From Usnea hakonensis (taxonomy: Eukaryota; Ascomycota; Lecanoromycetes; Lecanorales; Parmeliaceae): a stretch of 64,000 nucleotides of DNA. Below the pieces are notes generated by a model. The model saw only the letters and a program-made list of their open reading frames with translations. It did no database searches and was not told the origin of the DNA. The stretch is taken from positions 187,788 to 251,787 of the forward strand of contig BLJB01000089.1 in the NCBI GenBank assembly GCA_013423325.1, written 5' to 3'. This document shows, in pieces, positions 46,675-56,892 of this stretch (position 1 is the stretch's first letter; every line of letters begins with the position of its first letter). The position numbers were made by a program, and so were the translations under genes.

Positions 46675-48171
46675 TCAGCGTCGTCCGACGGACTCTCGAG
46701 ACTCCCCAATTGACCTGTATCGGGAGACTTTACGCCTCTTGGAGCCTCGTCCGTCGACAAGTCTGTGACCCTCTCCGTCTCCATAGCGTTGAGAGCGTGG
46801 AATTTGTGTTTGGTTTGGTGGATCCTTAAGCCCGCTGCTTTCGAATCCTCCCCATTCGTTTTGGTCGTTTGGAGGACTAGGATCGCGACCAGTTGCTCGT
46901 TTTCGGTTTGGATTTTTATACGATTTTGGGGTTTTGTGGTCAAAGAAGCGTGATCGAAGATCGTCATCGTCATCGTGACCGTGGTCTTGATTTGGATGCT
47001 CGTTATTAGACTCTCCCCCTGCATCCGACTTCGTTCCGTCGCGATCCGAACTCTTATCTGGGCGCAACATCGAGCCTGACTCCTCCTGACTCGAGTCACT
47101 GCCCTTGTGTATTTGGCTGTCCTCTTTGTCTCCGGTATCGTTAGGAAGAAGGTCTTCGTCAGGAAGATTCTCGTCCTCAGCTGTGGTATCATTCTGAGGA
47201 GCCTGAGCCTCAAGTTCCCGTCTTAATCTTTCCCGCCTATCTGTTGCTGCTTTTGTCCGTTTTCTTTTTATCTGCGTCCGCTCTCCATGCAGTCTGATGT
47301 ACTTTGAGACGCCATTCTCGTAACGGTAGGTGCAATTCAAGCTTGGCGTCATCGGACTCAATTCGTCGAGACAACAGTTGCAAGGAGACTTCCCGTCACA
47401 AGACAGGGTCTGGCCACGATGAGATTTATTCCAATTTGTACATTCGTTGCAAGTGGGAAATGTAGGTTCTTTCCATTTTTCTGGGTCCGGTTGATATGTC
47501 CATTTCACGCCGCTGTCCTTATGACTGCACATCATGCCTCTCGTTACGCACTGCGTACATGGTCTTTTGCCATCGCAACCCCGCCAGTTGTATCGTTTGC
47601 AGCCGACGCATCTCTCTTGTTGCGGAATCGGTTTTGGGACCTCTGTACCTTGTGGATAACATTTGAGTTTCCTGTCCTTGCAACAACGACATTTGTTCTT
47701 GAAGGGAGGTTCGCCAATGCACTTTTGCTTATTCTTAACACAGGCTTGGCATCTTTTATCCTTCGGCAGTCCATCTTCTGGGGGTTCAGCGGTGCATCTG
47801 CTGTGTCGTTTTTGACATGTGCTACAGGCTTGAGTAAATGGGTATGTCCCGTCACAATTCCTATGCGACTTGCGACATGGGTGACATTTTTCTTCTGCAG
47901 GTTGGAATTTCATTTTCCCATTGTCTTGAGGGTAGCACCTCTGCCCGGTTTTCTTGCAAGGATCACACTTTTCTGTGAACGAATATGTTCCAAGACATTC
48001 GCGTTGTGCTTTTGCACAATTGAAGCATTTTTTGTCGGAGGAACTGCGTTGTTGTGTCGACTGAAAACCGTCAACTTCTTCTGGTAATTCCTTCCGTTTC
48101 GCCATTTGTGTAGCTAGTCGTGGTCTTTGGAAGTATGGAGAAACTTCGTTTCCGATGATAAACTGTCTCAT
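46675..48171 (-). CDS. Protein with five tandem Zn2Cys6-like clusters (498 aa)
   Basis: Intronless, ATG 48171; a second ATG at 48105 (MAKRKELPEE) is an equally good start. Four clusters fit the fungal Zn2Cys6 spacing CX2CX6-7CX5-9CX2CX6C, at residues 49-79, 96-126, 141-171 and 188-215. A fifth, stretched one (CX2CX13CX5CX2CX12C) lies at 241-280. A YQPDPEKW block separates the fourth and fifth, and CTYRYENGVSK follows the fifth. The C-terminal ~200 residues are basic and then acidic (RKRTKAATDRRERL, DHGHDDDDD) and probably disordered. There is no fungal-specific transcription factor domain. Ordinary Gal4-like regulators have one cluster. Paralogous to the gene at 56893-58422. Nucleic-acid binding is inferred. 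Confidence 0.8.
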   Translation of the reverse strand: MRQFIIGNEVSPYFQRPRLATQMAKRKELPEEVDGFQSTQQRSSSDKKCFNCAKAQRECLGTYSFTEKCDPCKKTGQRCYPQDNGKMKFQPAEEKCHPCRKSHRNCDGTYPFTQACSTCQKRHSRCTAEPPEDGLPKDKRCQACVKNKQKCIGEPPFKNKCRCCKDRKLKCYPQGTEVPKPIPQQERCVGCKRYNWRGCDGKRPCTQCVTRGMMCSHKDSGVKWTYQPDPEKWKEPTFPTCNECTNWNKSHRGQTLSCDGKSPCNCCLDELSPMTPSLNCTYRYENGVSKYIRLHGERTQIKRKRTKAATDRRERLRRELEAQAPQNDTTAEDENLPDEDLLPNDTGDKEDSQIHKGSDSSQEESGSMLRPDKSSDRDGTKSDAGGESNNEHPNQDHGHDDDDDLRSRFFDHKTPKSYKNPNRKRATGRDPSPPNDQNEWGGFESSGLKDPPNQTQIPRSQRYGDGEGHRLVDGRGSKRRKVSRYRSIGESRESVGRR

Positions 48172-48849
48172 TTGTTGGGGTAGTTTTCATGCTGTGTCGT
48201 GAATTGGTTGACTGATCAGTATCACTCCAACCAGTAAAGACGATTTGCGGGTTTTAATCGGCTTCGTTGTCTCGGTTAAGTTCGAGGCTCCTTGTTATGA
48301 AGTCATCTCTTAGGGCTCGTAGGATATCTTACAGCGGCCTATCTTAGGATTTAATTCTATTAGATCTAATTTCGCCACCAGATCAGGAATGACATCAGCA
48401 TCATCACAGCAGACAGATCAATTTCATCAAATCCACCCTTTGCACCGTTTTGATTGTCAACAACCATACGGCTTCGGCTTCGTGGTGGATGATTACTTCT
48501 CCAAAACGCACGCCGGATTAGGACCTTGGCTTTCGCGTTAGGGTTTCAGCACTACGAGAGACCTGGTACATGTTAATAGCCTACTAAATCTTTAATTGCA
48601 GCGGTTGTATAGAGAGGGAGCTAGTTATCGGACTATGAATATACCGAAGATGTTGAAACTATATTACTTGTCTCTGTGTATGATCGTTATCGGTGTTAGG
48701 AACTTAACGAGGAAATGTAGTGAAGGAGACGGGAGAATAGAGGGAGAAAATAAAGAAAATAAAAGGAGGAAGAAAAGGTAAAGAGATCGATCTAAACCGG
48801 CCTCGCTCGCACCCATTTCCCTTCTTTCACATCCGTCCATTAGTCTCCT
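48172..48849. other. Intergenic, nothing recognised
   Basis: Upstream of the five-cluster gene. No supported feature. Confidence 0.4.
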
Positions 48850-49494
48850 TCAAACAATCATCGCCGCCAAATAGTCATCGACCCTCTTGCAGATTTTTAC
48901 TCCCAAAAGCGTCAAGCCCGCATAGACATCCTCTCCATTCGTAACCCTCGTATCAACATTGAGCAAACCCAGCGCCGTCTCGACATCGTCCCCCTTAAGC
49001 TTCTCATCCTGCTCTGACAAAGCCTGTCCGCTCGGATTCCGACCACCATTAGGAAATACGCACAGCCCTGCCTCTATCTCCGCAAAGCTTGGAATCGCAA
49101 ACCTTCCATTCACCTCCCGCACAAGTCGCTCAAACGCCTGTTTCTCAAATTGCTCCCTCTCTCTCTGCCGCTGCAAAGCTTCGTTCCGTTTCCGCGCTTC
49201 TTCCACCGCGGCCTTTTCTCTCTCTTTCTGCCTCTTCATGGTGTTCCTGATCATCTGGGTGTACGTAACCAGGTTCCGGTATGCTGCCTGGTATCCGGGC
49301 GACCCCACCCTCTCAATGAGGATCGAATTCCAGAGCTTACTGCAGTGATCGAAGTGCGCCCTTCTTTGATCAGGGTGTTGTCTGCTGAAAGGAATTTGTG
49401 TTGTGAAAAGACTGACGATATGGGAGGGTCGGACGAGGACGGTGAGGGGTAGAAGCGGTGGCTGCTGCGCACCGGCTGTGGGGTTGCCGCTCAT
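48850..49494 (-). CDS. Unrecognised 214-aa protein with coiled coil
   Basis: Single frame from ATG 49494. The N terminus is Pro-rich, followed by a compact segment (HFDHCSKLWNSILIERVG) and a strongly charged coiled-coil-like stretch at about residues 85-125 (KRQKEREKAAVEEARKRNEALQ... pattern). The C-terminal part (VETALGLLN, TNGEDV, LLGVKI) vaguely resembles the repeat module of the 303-aa protein at 40568-39657, but too weakly to call homology. No signal peptide or membrane segment. Function unknown. Confidence 0.6.
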   Translation of the reverse strand: MSGNPTAGAQQPPLLPLTVLVRPSHIVSLFTTQIPFSRQHPDQRRAHFDHCSKLWNSILIERVGSPGYQAAYRNLVTYTQMIRNTMKRQKEREKAAVEEARKRNEALQRQREREQFEKQAFERLVREVNGRFAIPSFAEIEAGLCVFPNGGRNPSGQALSEQDEKLKGDDVETALGLLNVDTRVTNGEDVYAGLTLLGVKICKRVDDYLAAMIV

Positions 49495-50605
49495 GGTGAA
49501 TTAAGGAATCACGGAGGACCTGGTCGAGGTTTTTGAATTTGAGACTGAGATTGGGGAGCTTCTTGGCGACTTTGGGATTTGTCTTTCTTTTGTTTCTTTT
49601 GCCTAGGTGGGGTAAATGGCTGGTCTGATGAGAGAAATCTTAAGAGCTACATAAGAGCAGGAGAGTCGCACAGCTGCACAGAGAGGGAGGCGTCTTTATG
49701 TTCTCCGAGGATAATTGCATTGTGATTGGTCTGTGTGTGTAGAGGGTGGGACAAAGAGATAGGAGCAAAAGGAGTTTTCTTATTCCTTTAAGCTTTGTGC
49801 AAATCGAGCTCCCTGCATCGAATTATGGGGAGGGAATAGAAGTCTCGAGTGCGGCAGCAATGATTACGACGTAGATGCCCGAGAGAGTTATTCAAGAGTT
49901 TTCATAAATTTGGATGTACCGAGGTAGACATCTGGCAATCCCAAACCCCTCAATGAGACATCCGCATCCTCTTTGACTTTATTTCTCTTCTCGGAGAAAA
50001 TGCTAGAATCACATATATATCCTAACTTGAGGACGTATCAACGATATACTATCCAGGATTTACAGTTGGAGAGGGGTGGAGAGAAGTTCGGCGGGGGTAG
50101 AGCTTTGAATTCACAAGGTATACCCGTTTCGACAATCTACCCTAATGAAAGCTCTCGCATATGCTAAACGTACCCAGCTTACCCCCGAGGCTTTGGCTAC
50201 TAAGGATTGTTGCAGCCATTTTGATTGGGTTGTGATAGCATATATTCATGCCTTTTGTTTCTTCGTGTTTTGAATACAAGAAGGGGGCAGGGAACGCACT
50301 CTGCATCGTATCGTTGGATGGGGCTGAAAATCTCGGTAGCAATGGCTCAGACTTGAATTTGTTGCGCGTACAGAAAGAGGGAATAGTTGAGCAACAAAGA
50401 GACAGCTACGTCGACGATGCCATCATCACCACTAATCCTTACAAACTTCATTGCCCATCGAACCATCCTTCCACCTCACGAACCCACAATGATAAAACTC
50501 TCATAACTATACCTACCCGAAGAACTGCCACGTGTGTATATGCCTTTGGGCGAATCCGAAGACGACTTGACAGCATGAAGATAGGGGCCGTTGGGCGAAT
50601 CGGCA
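49495..50605. other. Intergenic, nothing recognised
   Basis: Frames such as the 154-codon one at 50248-50712 lack an ordinary codon pattern and overlap the HNH gene on the other strand. No repeat noticed. Confidence 0.4.
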
Positions 50606-51940
50606 TTAAGAAGACTCATCGTCACCACCCTCTTCGTCTTCGTCTTCGTCTTCGTCTTCCTCATCCTCTTCTTCGTTATACTTGCGATTGCTTCTTCGAA
50701 TCTCTGCGCTAGCTAGTAGTAGAGCCGAGGGGTCTGACTCGGGATTGTTATCTTCCTCAGATTCTACGATTGCATTCTCCATCAATGCTTCATGATCATG
50801 CCCGAGCTGCTCGACAAACGCGAGCAGCATTCGTTTCTTGATATAAGGGCCTTTTGTACCCCAGAACTTCTTGCCCCGTTCCCGCATTAGTACATCCTTG
50901 GCCTTCATATCTTTTTCCTTCCACGATTGTCTTAGCACTGCCTTGCAGTACTGCCAGTAAATATACCGCGCGCGGGGCCGATGGTCACTCGAGAACTGTA
51001 CTCTCTTACCGTCTAAGTTGTTCCAGGATTCTCTTGGGTCAACATAGCCTGGATGAGCTTGGTCCATGCCCTTGGCTTTAGGATTCAGGACTCTGATCTT
51101 GTATTCTTTGGGCTGAGATCTAGACCACGCGTCAATTTCTTCCTGACTTGCAGCATCTTTTACATCAGGTACGAGGACAATGTCTCCATCCTCCAGTCGT
51201 TCCTCTGCATAACTTGAGAGCATGAGTCCATTTTGAATCTCATTTAGCTCTTCCACATTCTCGACTTCTCTGCCGAAAAACTCGTCCATCGCTACTTGGC
51301 CATCAGCCCAAGGAAAAATATGGGCTGCGTGCATCGTCTTTTTACCAGGGAAGAAATGACCAAGAATAGGGCACCAAAGTTCAGGAATCCATGGGTCCGG
51401 GTGCTTGCTTTTGCAAGCCGCAATCAGCTTTTCCCGAAATTCTTTTTGTAGATGTCGAGATCGTTTCCCTCTCCCTGTCTCGGTACCAAGTATTCCCAGG
51501 CCTTTGGTACTTGTTGTCCAAAGCTGCATAAAATATCCTCGTCGGTTTTTCTCTTCGTCGCCTAGTTTCGCCTCTAGTCTAGAAGCTTGCTTCCGGAAGA
51601 TCCCCGCCTCTAGGGAATGTAGGTACTCCTCTTCTCGTAACCTCTTTACTCCATCGTTCTCGTTCAAAGCACCCTGGTCCGCTAATTCGTCCTGTAGTAT
51701 CCTTAGACTTAGAATTGAGCGCTTTGCCTTAAGCTCGGAGACTTCGCCTAGTTGTGTCCAGTACTTCGAGTCAAATGAGCCTGCTGCTTTGATCTTCTTG
51801 GCCTCCCTTTCGATCCTGCCATCAAGTGCCTCCCTTTCGATCTTGCCATCAAGTTGACTTCTCTTGTCTTTGTCCGCTTCGATGTCTATAAATGCTCTCT
51901 TGCTACTAGATCGCTCTGGTACATGATGACTGTACGACAT
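50606..51940 (-). CDS. HNH-endonuclease-domain protein (HNH_2-like, 444 aa)
   Basis: Intronless from ATG 51940. Residues ~180-265 match the fungal HNH_2 layout: CPILGHF, a catalytic-type AAHIFPW His, a DEFFG segment, then QNGLML (the Asn) and a GDIVLVPD strand. The N-terminal ~120 residues are charged and helical with a short duplicated unit (LDGKIERE, LDGRIERE). The C terminus is an acidic Glu/Asp run. HNH folds cleave or nick DNA with one metal ion, but many fungal members are uncharacterised, and whether this one is active is not known. There is no transposase or intein next to it. Divergent from the MFS transporter at 52547. Confidence 0.8.
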   Translation of the reverse strand: MSYSHHVPERSSSKRAFIDIEADKDKRSQLDGKIEREALDGRIEREAKKIKAAGSFDSKYWTQLGEVSELKAKRSILSLRILQDELADQGALNENDGVKRLREEEYLHSLEAGIFRKQASRLEAKLGDEEKNRRGYFMQLWTTSTKGLGILGTETGRGKRSRHLQKEFREKLIAACKSKHPDPWIPELWCPILGHFFPGKKTMHAAHIFPWADGQVAMDEFFGREVENVEELNEIQNGLMLSSYAEERLEDGDIVLVPDVKDAASQEEIDAWSRSQPKEYKIRVLNPKAKGMDQAHPGYVDPRESWNNLDGKRVQFSSDHRPRARYIYWQYCKAVLRQSWKEKDMKAKDVLMRERGKKFWGTKGPYIKKRMLLAFVEQLGHDHEALMENAIVESEEDNNPESDPSALLLASAEIRRSNRKYNEEEDEEDEDEDEDEEGGDDESS

Positions 51941-52546
51941 CTTCTCGAGTGGGTACTATGAGTCTGAAGCGTGTCAACTTGAATACGTTCGTGGGATGTA
52001 GGGAAATTTTGCGATAGACTTTGTTCCTCAAACTTGCGCAAAATGCGACCAATTGTTGCAACTCTTGGCTTGGCACTTTTGGATCTCAGAGGAGGTACTA
52101 GTATGATGCTAGAAGACTACCTGCGATGGAGCAACGGTAGAGTAAAACTAGGCACACGCTATGAACTACTCCTCCAAGGTTCGGAAGCTGCGACGCTAGA
52201 CCGCGCTACTCGATATTGACCCAATCAGGCATAGCGCCCCGACCAGACGCGATGCTTATTTTTAGCAGAGCGCTAAAGTCTGACATCCGATATTCACTCT
52301 TCGCCGAAATCCGAACAGTAAGCAATACACTATATACTATCGAGTAATCTAGTTGTGCCATACAGTGCCAAGGGTCGAAGGATTATAGGATGCGGGCATG
52401 CCATGTTGCTATTCTCCGCCTTGGAGGCTGATTATTCTCGATTATTCATCTGATCCTTCTTCCCCGATTATGAAGAAGATTTATGGTACGCAAAGGTCTT
52501 TCCACCCGTGAGGATCTTTCGTTTGCTTTTTCGAGCTTGTAGGGTT
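51941..52546. promoter_or_regulatory. Divergent promoter region, HNH and MFS genes
   Basis: About 600 bp between oppositely transcribed genes. No specific site recognised. Confidence 0.3.
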
Positions 52547-54628
52547 ATGTTCTCAAAGGTCCATGATCATTGCACCTCTACATCGGCCGATGCAGGCCTT
52601 TGTATCCAGGCCTTGAGTTTGAAGGCAGAAAACGCCGGGGGCGTGCCGAGGATTGCCCAAGATGGCGTGTGCCTAATTCCGTACGTAATTGCAAGTCTCT
52701 TTCACTGCATTTACTGATTATCTTTCATTACATAAAGGCAGCCGAGTGCTTCTCCGGACGATCCATTGGTACATATCTAGTCCTGCTCTTCAATGAAAGT
52801 ATGAGGCTAACATCGACCGCCAGAATTGGTCTCTCACTAAGAAAAATGCCCTCTTTGGTACAGTTTGCCTGGTGTCTATGGCCGGTGTCGCATCTGTCAC
52901 GGTACACCAACTCGCGTACGTGACAATTGATCAGTCCCTTTTTGACATTATGACGTACAACTGATTTTCTCAACAGCTACGTCAGACAAGCAAGCTACTA
53001 CCACAAGTCTCCTGTTGAGCTATCGTATTCTATCGCCGCTGGTGTCGCAGGCCAAATGGCTGGTCCACTTATACTCATACCACTCTCTTCTGTCATTGGC
53101 CGATCTTCACTCATTTTCTGGTCTTTGTTCGGCTTACTGGCGTCCAATATCTGGGCCCCGTTGATGACTGGCCCTAGCGACTATATTCCGTTCGTCATGT
53201 CACGACTGATGGCGGGAATTTGCGGCAGTGTTCCTCCGATCCTGGCAGCTGGTTTGATTATGGACATTTACTTCCTCCATCAAAGAGGCAGGGCCTTTAC
53301 TGTGCTTGAGGTTTCTCTGCACGCTGGGTCTATCGCCGCGCCTGTCTTTGGCGGCTTCATCGCTAACGCAAAACCATGGCGCGACGTTTATTGGTGGCTA
53401 CTCGCGGTCATTGCGGTTTCAATCCCTCTTGGTATGGCGATTAGACTTGCAAAATGACATTTTTCTCACATTTACAGTGTTTCTCTTCTTGGAAGAGACA
53501 AGCTTCCAAAGGGACAAAGACTCCGAGCCTCTTCCTCAGCGGCCGAAAACTTTTATGTCAAACAGGATCGCGACGTTCTTTCCCGGGACTGCTATTATAC
53601 CTCGGACGACGTTCGCCCATGTAGTAAGTCGAGTTGCCATATCAAAGCTCATAGTCTATCTAACAAGTCAGGCCAGACGTTATATCACGCCTTTCAAGAT
53701 TGCTCTTTCGCCGCTGACCATAATCGTTGGTTTCTTCGTCGGTTGCGTTTATGGCTTCGCTGTAGGATTAGCAATAATTGTTTCAATTTTCCTGCAAAGC
53801 CCGGAGAATGCAGGCGGCTATGGCTTCACTCCGAATGACAACGCAGAATGTACGTGCCCTGTCAAGAAATCTGATTTGAGCGCAACTACTCACGGGATGA
53901 CGTCTAGTCAACTTTTCCCAGTGGGCTGGCCTTCTTATGTGTCAGATATGCGGCATGCTACTCAACGATAGGGTCCCGCTATGGATATCACGACGACGTG
54001 GTGGAGCCTGGCATCTCGAGTACCGCCTCTATCCCATCTTACTGATCGCAGGCGCTTCTCCTATAGGGTTTGGAATTTTTGGAGCCGGTATTCAGTAAGC
54101 CCATCGCCCCACCAACCCACCAGTAAAACATAAAACACAGCAACACAGAGCTAAGTTTTCCAAAGGTATCATCTACATTTCATGGTTCTCGCCCTCGGCA
54201 CCTTCCTCGTCGTCTTCGGCGCCTGTTATAGCACGCCTATAACCATAAACTACATAATCGAATGCTTCAAGACGATACCCCTCGAAGTCGCCGTCATCAT
54301 GCACGTGTATCGACAAATCTTAGCCCTCGCCCTACCATTCTTTCTATTCTCCTGGAAGGGCGCCATGAGTGCAGGGTGGTAAGTCTTGTGCCTTCCTTCC
54401 TACTGATTTATCCAGAAGCAAGCGCACTCTGTCACACACACACTAACGAAGACGAGAACCAGGCTTTTCGGGATGATGGCGTTCTTCTGCGTCTTCGCCA
54501 CAATGCTGCTCGGCGTGGTGATGTGGAAGGGTCCTGCTTTACGGCGTTGGAACTTTGGGAATGATGCCAGCGAGGAAGGAGTCAAGATCGTCAGCTCGTC
54601 GGATGTATCGCTTGAAACAAAATCATAG
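52547..54628 (+). CDS. MFS transporter (fungal multidrug/solute type)
   Basis: Nine exons: 52547-52680, 52738-52768, 52824-52915, 52977-53431, 53478-53623, 53672-53849, 53908-54094, 54166-54378 and 54463-54628 (533 aa, all in frame). The start is the least certain part. Visible blocks are GGVPRIAQDG and LIPQPSASPDDPLNW before TM1, KNALFGTVCLVS, MSRLMAGICGSVPPILAAGLI, GRAFTVLEVSLHAG, KPWRDVYWWL, a PFKIALSP loop motif between TM6 and TM7, and YHLHFMVLALGTFLV and VAVIMHVYRQILALALPFFL near the end. The layout matches a fungal MFS group with a long cytosolic N terminus. The 48-nt intron 53624-53671 has a multiple-of-three length, so its retention would add 16 residues without a stop. Substrate unknown. 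Confidence 0.85.
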
Positions 54629-54910
54629 GCCGATGCTTGTAGGATATATTAAAAGAAAAGAGAAGGACTGCGATGAGTTAAACGATTGTATCAAGTTGAT
54701 GTTAGATCTTGATGAATCATTATATCGTATGCATGCATACATATTCCAACTTTCATATAACTGCGTCTAAATCAATCTCCAAATAGAAAGAAAGGACCCG
54801 AAGCCTATGTGGCTGTTGGCAAGATCCGACGTTCAATACACCTTCATCCTCTGGATCCGCGCAGCTGGACTGACAGCAGTGTGTATCTTGTGAATTCCTC
54901 CGAGGTAAAG
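54629..54910. other. Convergent 3' region
   Basis: Between the MFS gene and the ABC pseudogene. Nothing recognised. Confidence 0.35.
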
Positions 54911-56100
54911 CTAGGAGCAAATATCCTCCACCACGAAATAGAAGCCAGCAGCTACACTCGGCCGAACCGAAGCGATAGCTTGCGCTAATCTAATGTAGAA
55001 GAGCCCAGAGAGCATGAGTCGCACGGGTATGCCTTGTCGAATCTGTCTAAGCCATGGCGCACGGCGACCCTCCGCCAGCAACTGAAGTAGAGAATTCCTG
55101 AAGTATAGAATTCCTGCTTGGATGGAGTACGGGATCTCCACTAGAATAGTGCCGCAGGTGAAGGCGAACCAGGAGTGTATTCTGGAGATTGCGTCGCGAG
55201 ACTCCAGTTTTTACCCTTGTATATAGAATCTCCGGCCCCAATGAGCATATACCCAGAAGGATTGGCGCAAGTGGGCATCAGTGGGCGCCGTTGCGCTTAG
55301 AGGAGTCGATGAGGCGTATCCGAGCTCTCCATGATAGACCATGGTATCTTTAGACTCCAAGAGTATAAATTCGTGAAAACAACTCGAAGAGAAGGCCGCA
55401 GAGTTGTGAGGTAGTAACAGGGAGCGCCTGATCACTGTCTGCGAGCCTGCGGAGAGAGCGTGTGGCATTGAAAGTAGATCCAGAATCTAACTCTGACGTG
55501 AGCTTGTCCAAGAATATGAAGAGTTCTTTGTTGCTAGCGGGAGCTCGACATGGCCCTCCTTCAAGTTGTTCTTGGTTCAATTCTGCTTGTAGCTCCAGCG
55601 ATATTTCCGATTTCGAGCGAACCGATGCCTTTTTTACATCATTCGTGTATCCCTTGGATTGGCACCTGCATTGGCTGCCTTAAGAAATTATCTTGCCTCT
55701 CACATCATGGCGGAGACTCGTGGACATCCATCTGATGAATAGGACCCGTAGCTTGTTGGAATATCTTGGTAGAGGTCTCCAATGAACCAGAAAGTCTCGG
55801 GATACCGAGCCTAAGTCAACCCTCTAGGCCAGGGTGTGTTGTTTCGCCAGCACCAGAATCGCTCACGAGCGCCGTAGGATTACCTGGCCTCGCGAAACCG
55901 TAAGCATCATTCAGCGGCTTTCTCTCTCCCTTCTCATATGGTATCGTGTAACTGACATGGGTGAACGTGAAGACTATCGTTTCTTGCAAGGCATCTGACA
56001 ATCCTGAGCCCAAGATTGTGGGGTTTTCGGCGATTTCATCATTACCTGCCATACTCTGTTGTCTCTCCTCATCCTCCAGTCTGCCATATCTTTCCATAGC
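54911..56100 (-). pseudogene. PDR-type ABC transporter relic, NBD2 and start of TMD2
   Basis: Fragments in PDR order, in changing frames. Near 55960-55830: FTFTHVSYTIPY, GERKPLNDAYGF and ARPGNPTALVSDSGAGETT, where the Walker A lysine is replaced by Glu. Near 55530-55380: LFIFLDKLTSELDSG (Walker B and D-loop region, altered) and LRRLADSDQALP. Near 55360-55310: MVYHGELG. Near 55200-55080: SWFAFTCGTIL followed by VEIPYSIQAGILYF (TMD2). Several blocks expected between these, including most of TMD2, are missing, and frames are broken by stops and shifts. It cannot make a working pump. It is collinear with the NBD1 relic at 62560-61469 on the same strand. Confidence 0.8.
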
Positions 56101-56892
56101 CAGGAATAGATACGGTTGGACTTGGCCACGCCTTTAGATAGTCATTGCTCCCCGGTCTGTGTTTGGCTTTTGCAGCTCCAGGCCGATCATAGTGAGCATG
56201 ACCAGGAAAGTTTATGGCCAGAAGTTTGGAAACATCACTGTGGTTAAAGAACAGATCACCCTAACGAGCGCTCAAAGACCGTAAAACGTCATGACTCACA
56301 AAAAATCAGCCAAACTTATCTCGGTAAAGATTTGGGGCAGTCGAACCTGTCAATAGACCCCAGACTGAGAACGCGGGAGCACGAGAGAGTTAGACATTCT
56401 AAGAGGATGAATAGGGTACTCTGTAGGTTGCGAGTTTCAACTAGTTTACCGAATCTAAAATCCAGATAACAATGAAGTCAACAGAGCGTCGAACGCAAAA
56501 GTTGACGATAGCGAAGACCTTGCCGACTCACAAGATAGATCAAGTCGGGCAATCTAAGTCTCATAAGGTACGATATCTGCAAACAATACAAGGGGATGAA
56601 GACGAGTCTGATAGCTGTGATTCTAGTTTAAACACACCATGCAACTCTGTTTCACTCATGTCTCACTCTGACATAAGAGGCTTTCAACACCAACACGAAA
56701 AATGACTCATCAACTTGTTCAGTCAGCAGTAAAGTGCAAGTTTGACGAGCCAAAATACACTAGCGGACGCTAGTGAGTAATAATAATCACATGAATATAC
56801 AGTTTCGAATCACTTGTCCTCGTCCTGATAACCATCATCTCATCAAAAACTGATCACATTAATATACAATCCCGACTTCCTAGCCCTCGTCC
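56101..56892. other. Upstream region of the six-cluster gene
   Basis: Contains a 77-codon ATG-started plus frame at 56472-56705 with no recognised feature. One edge of the segment separating the two ABC relic halves lies here. Confidence 0.35.
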
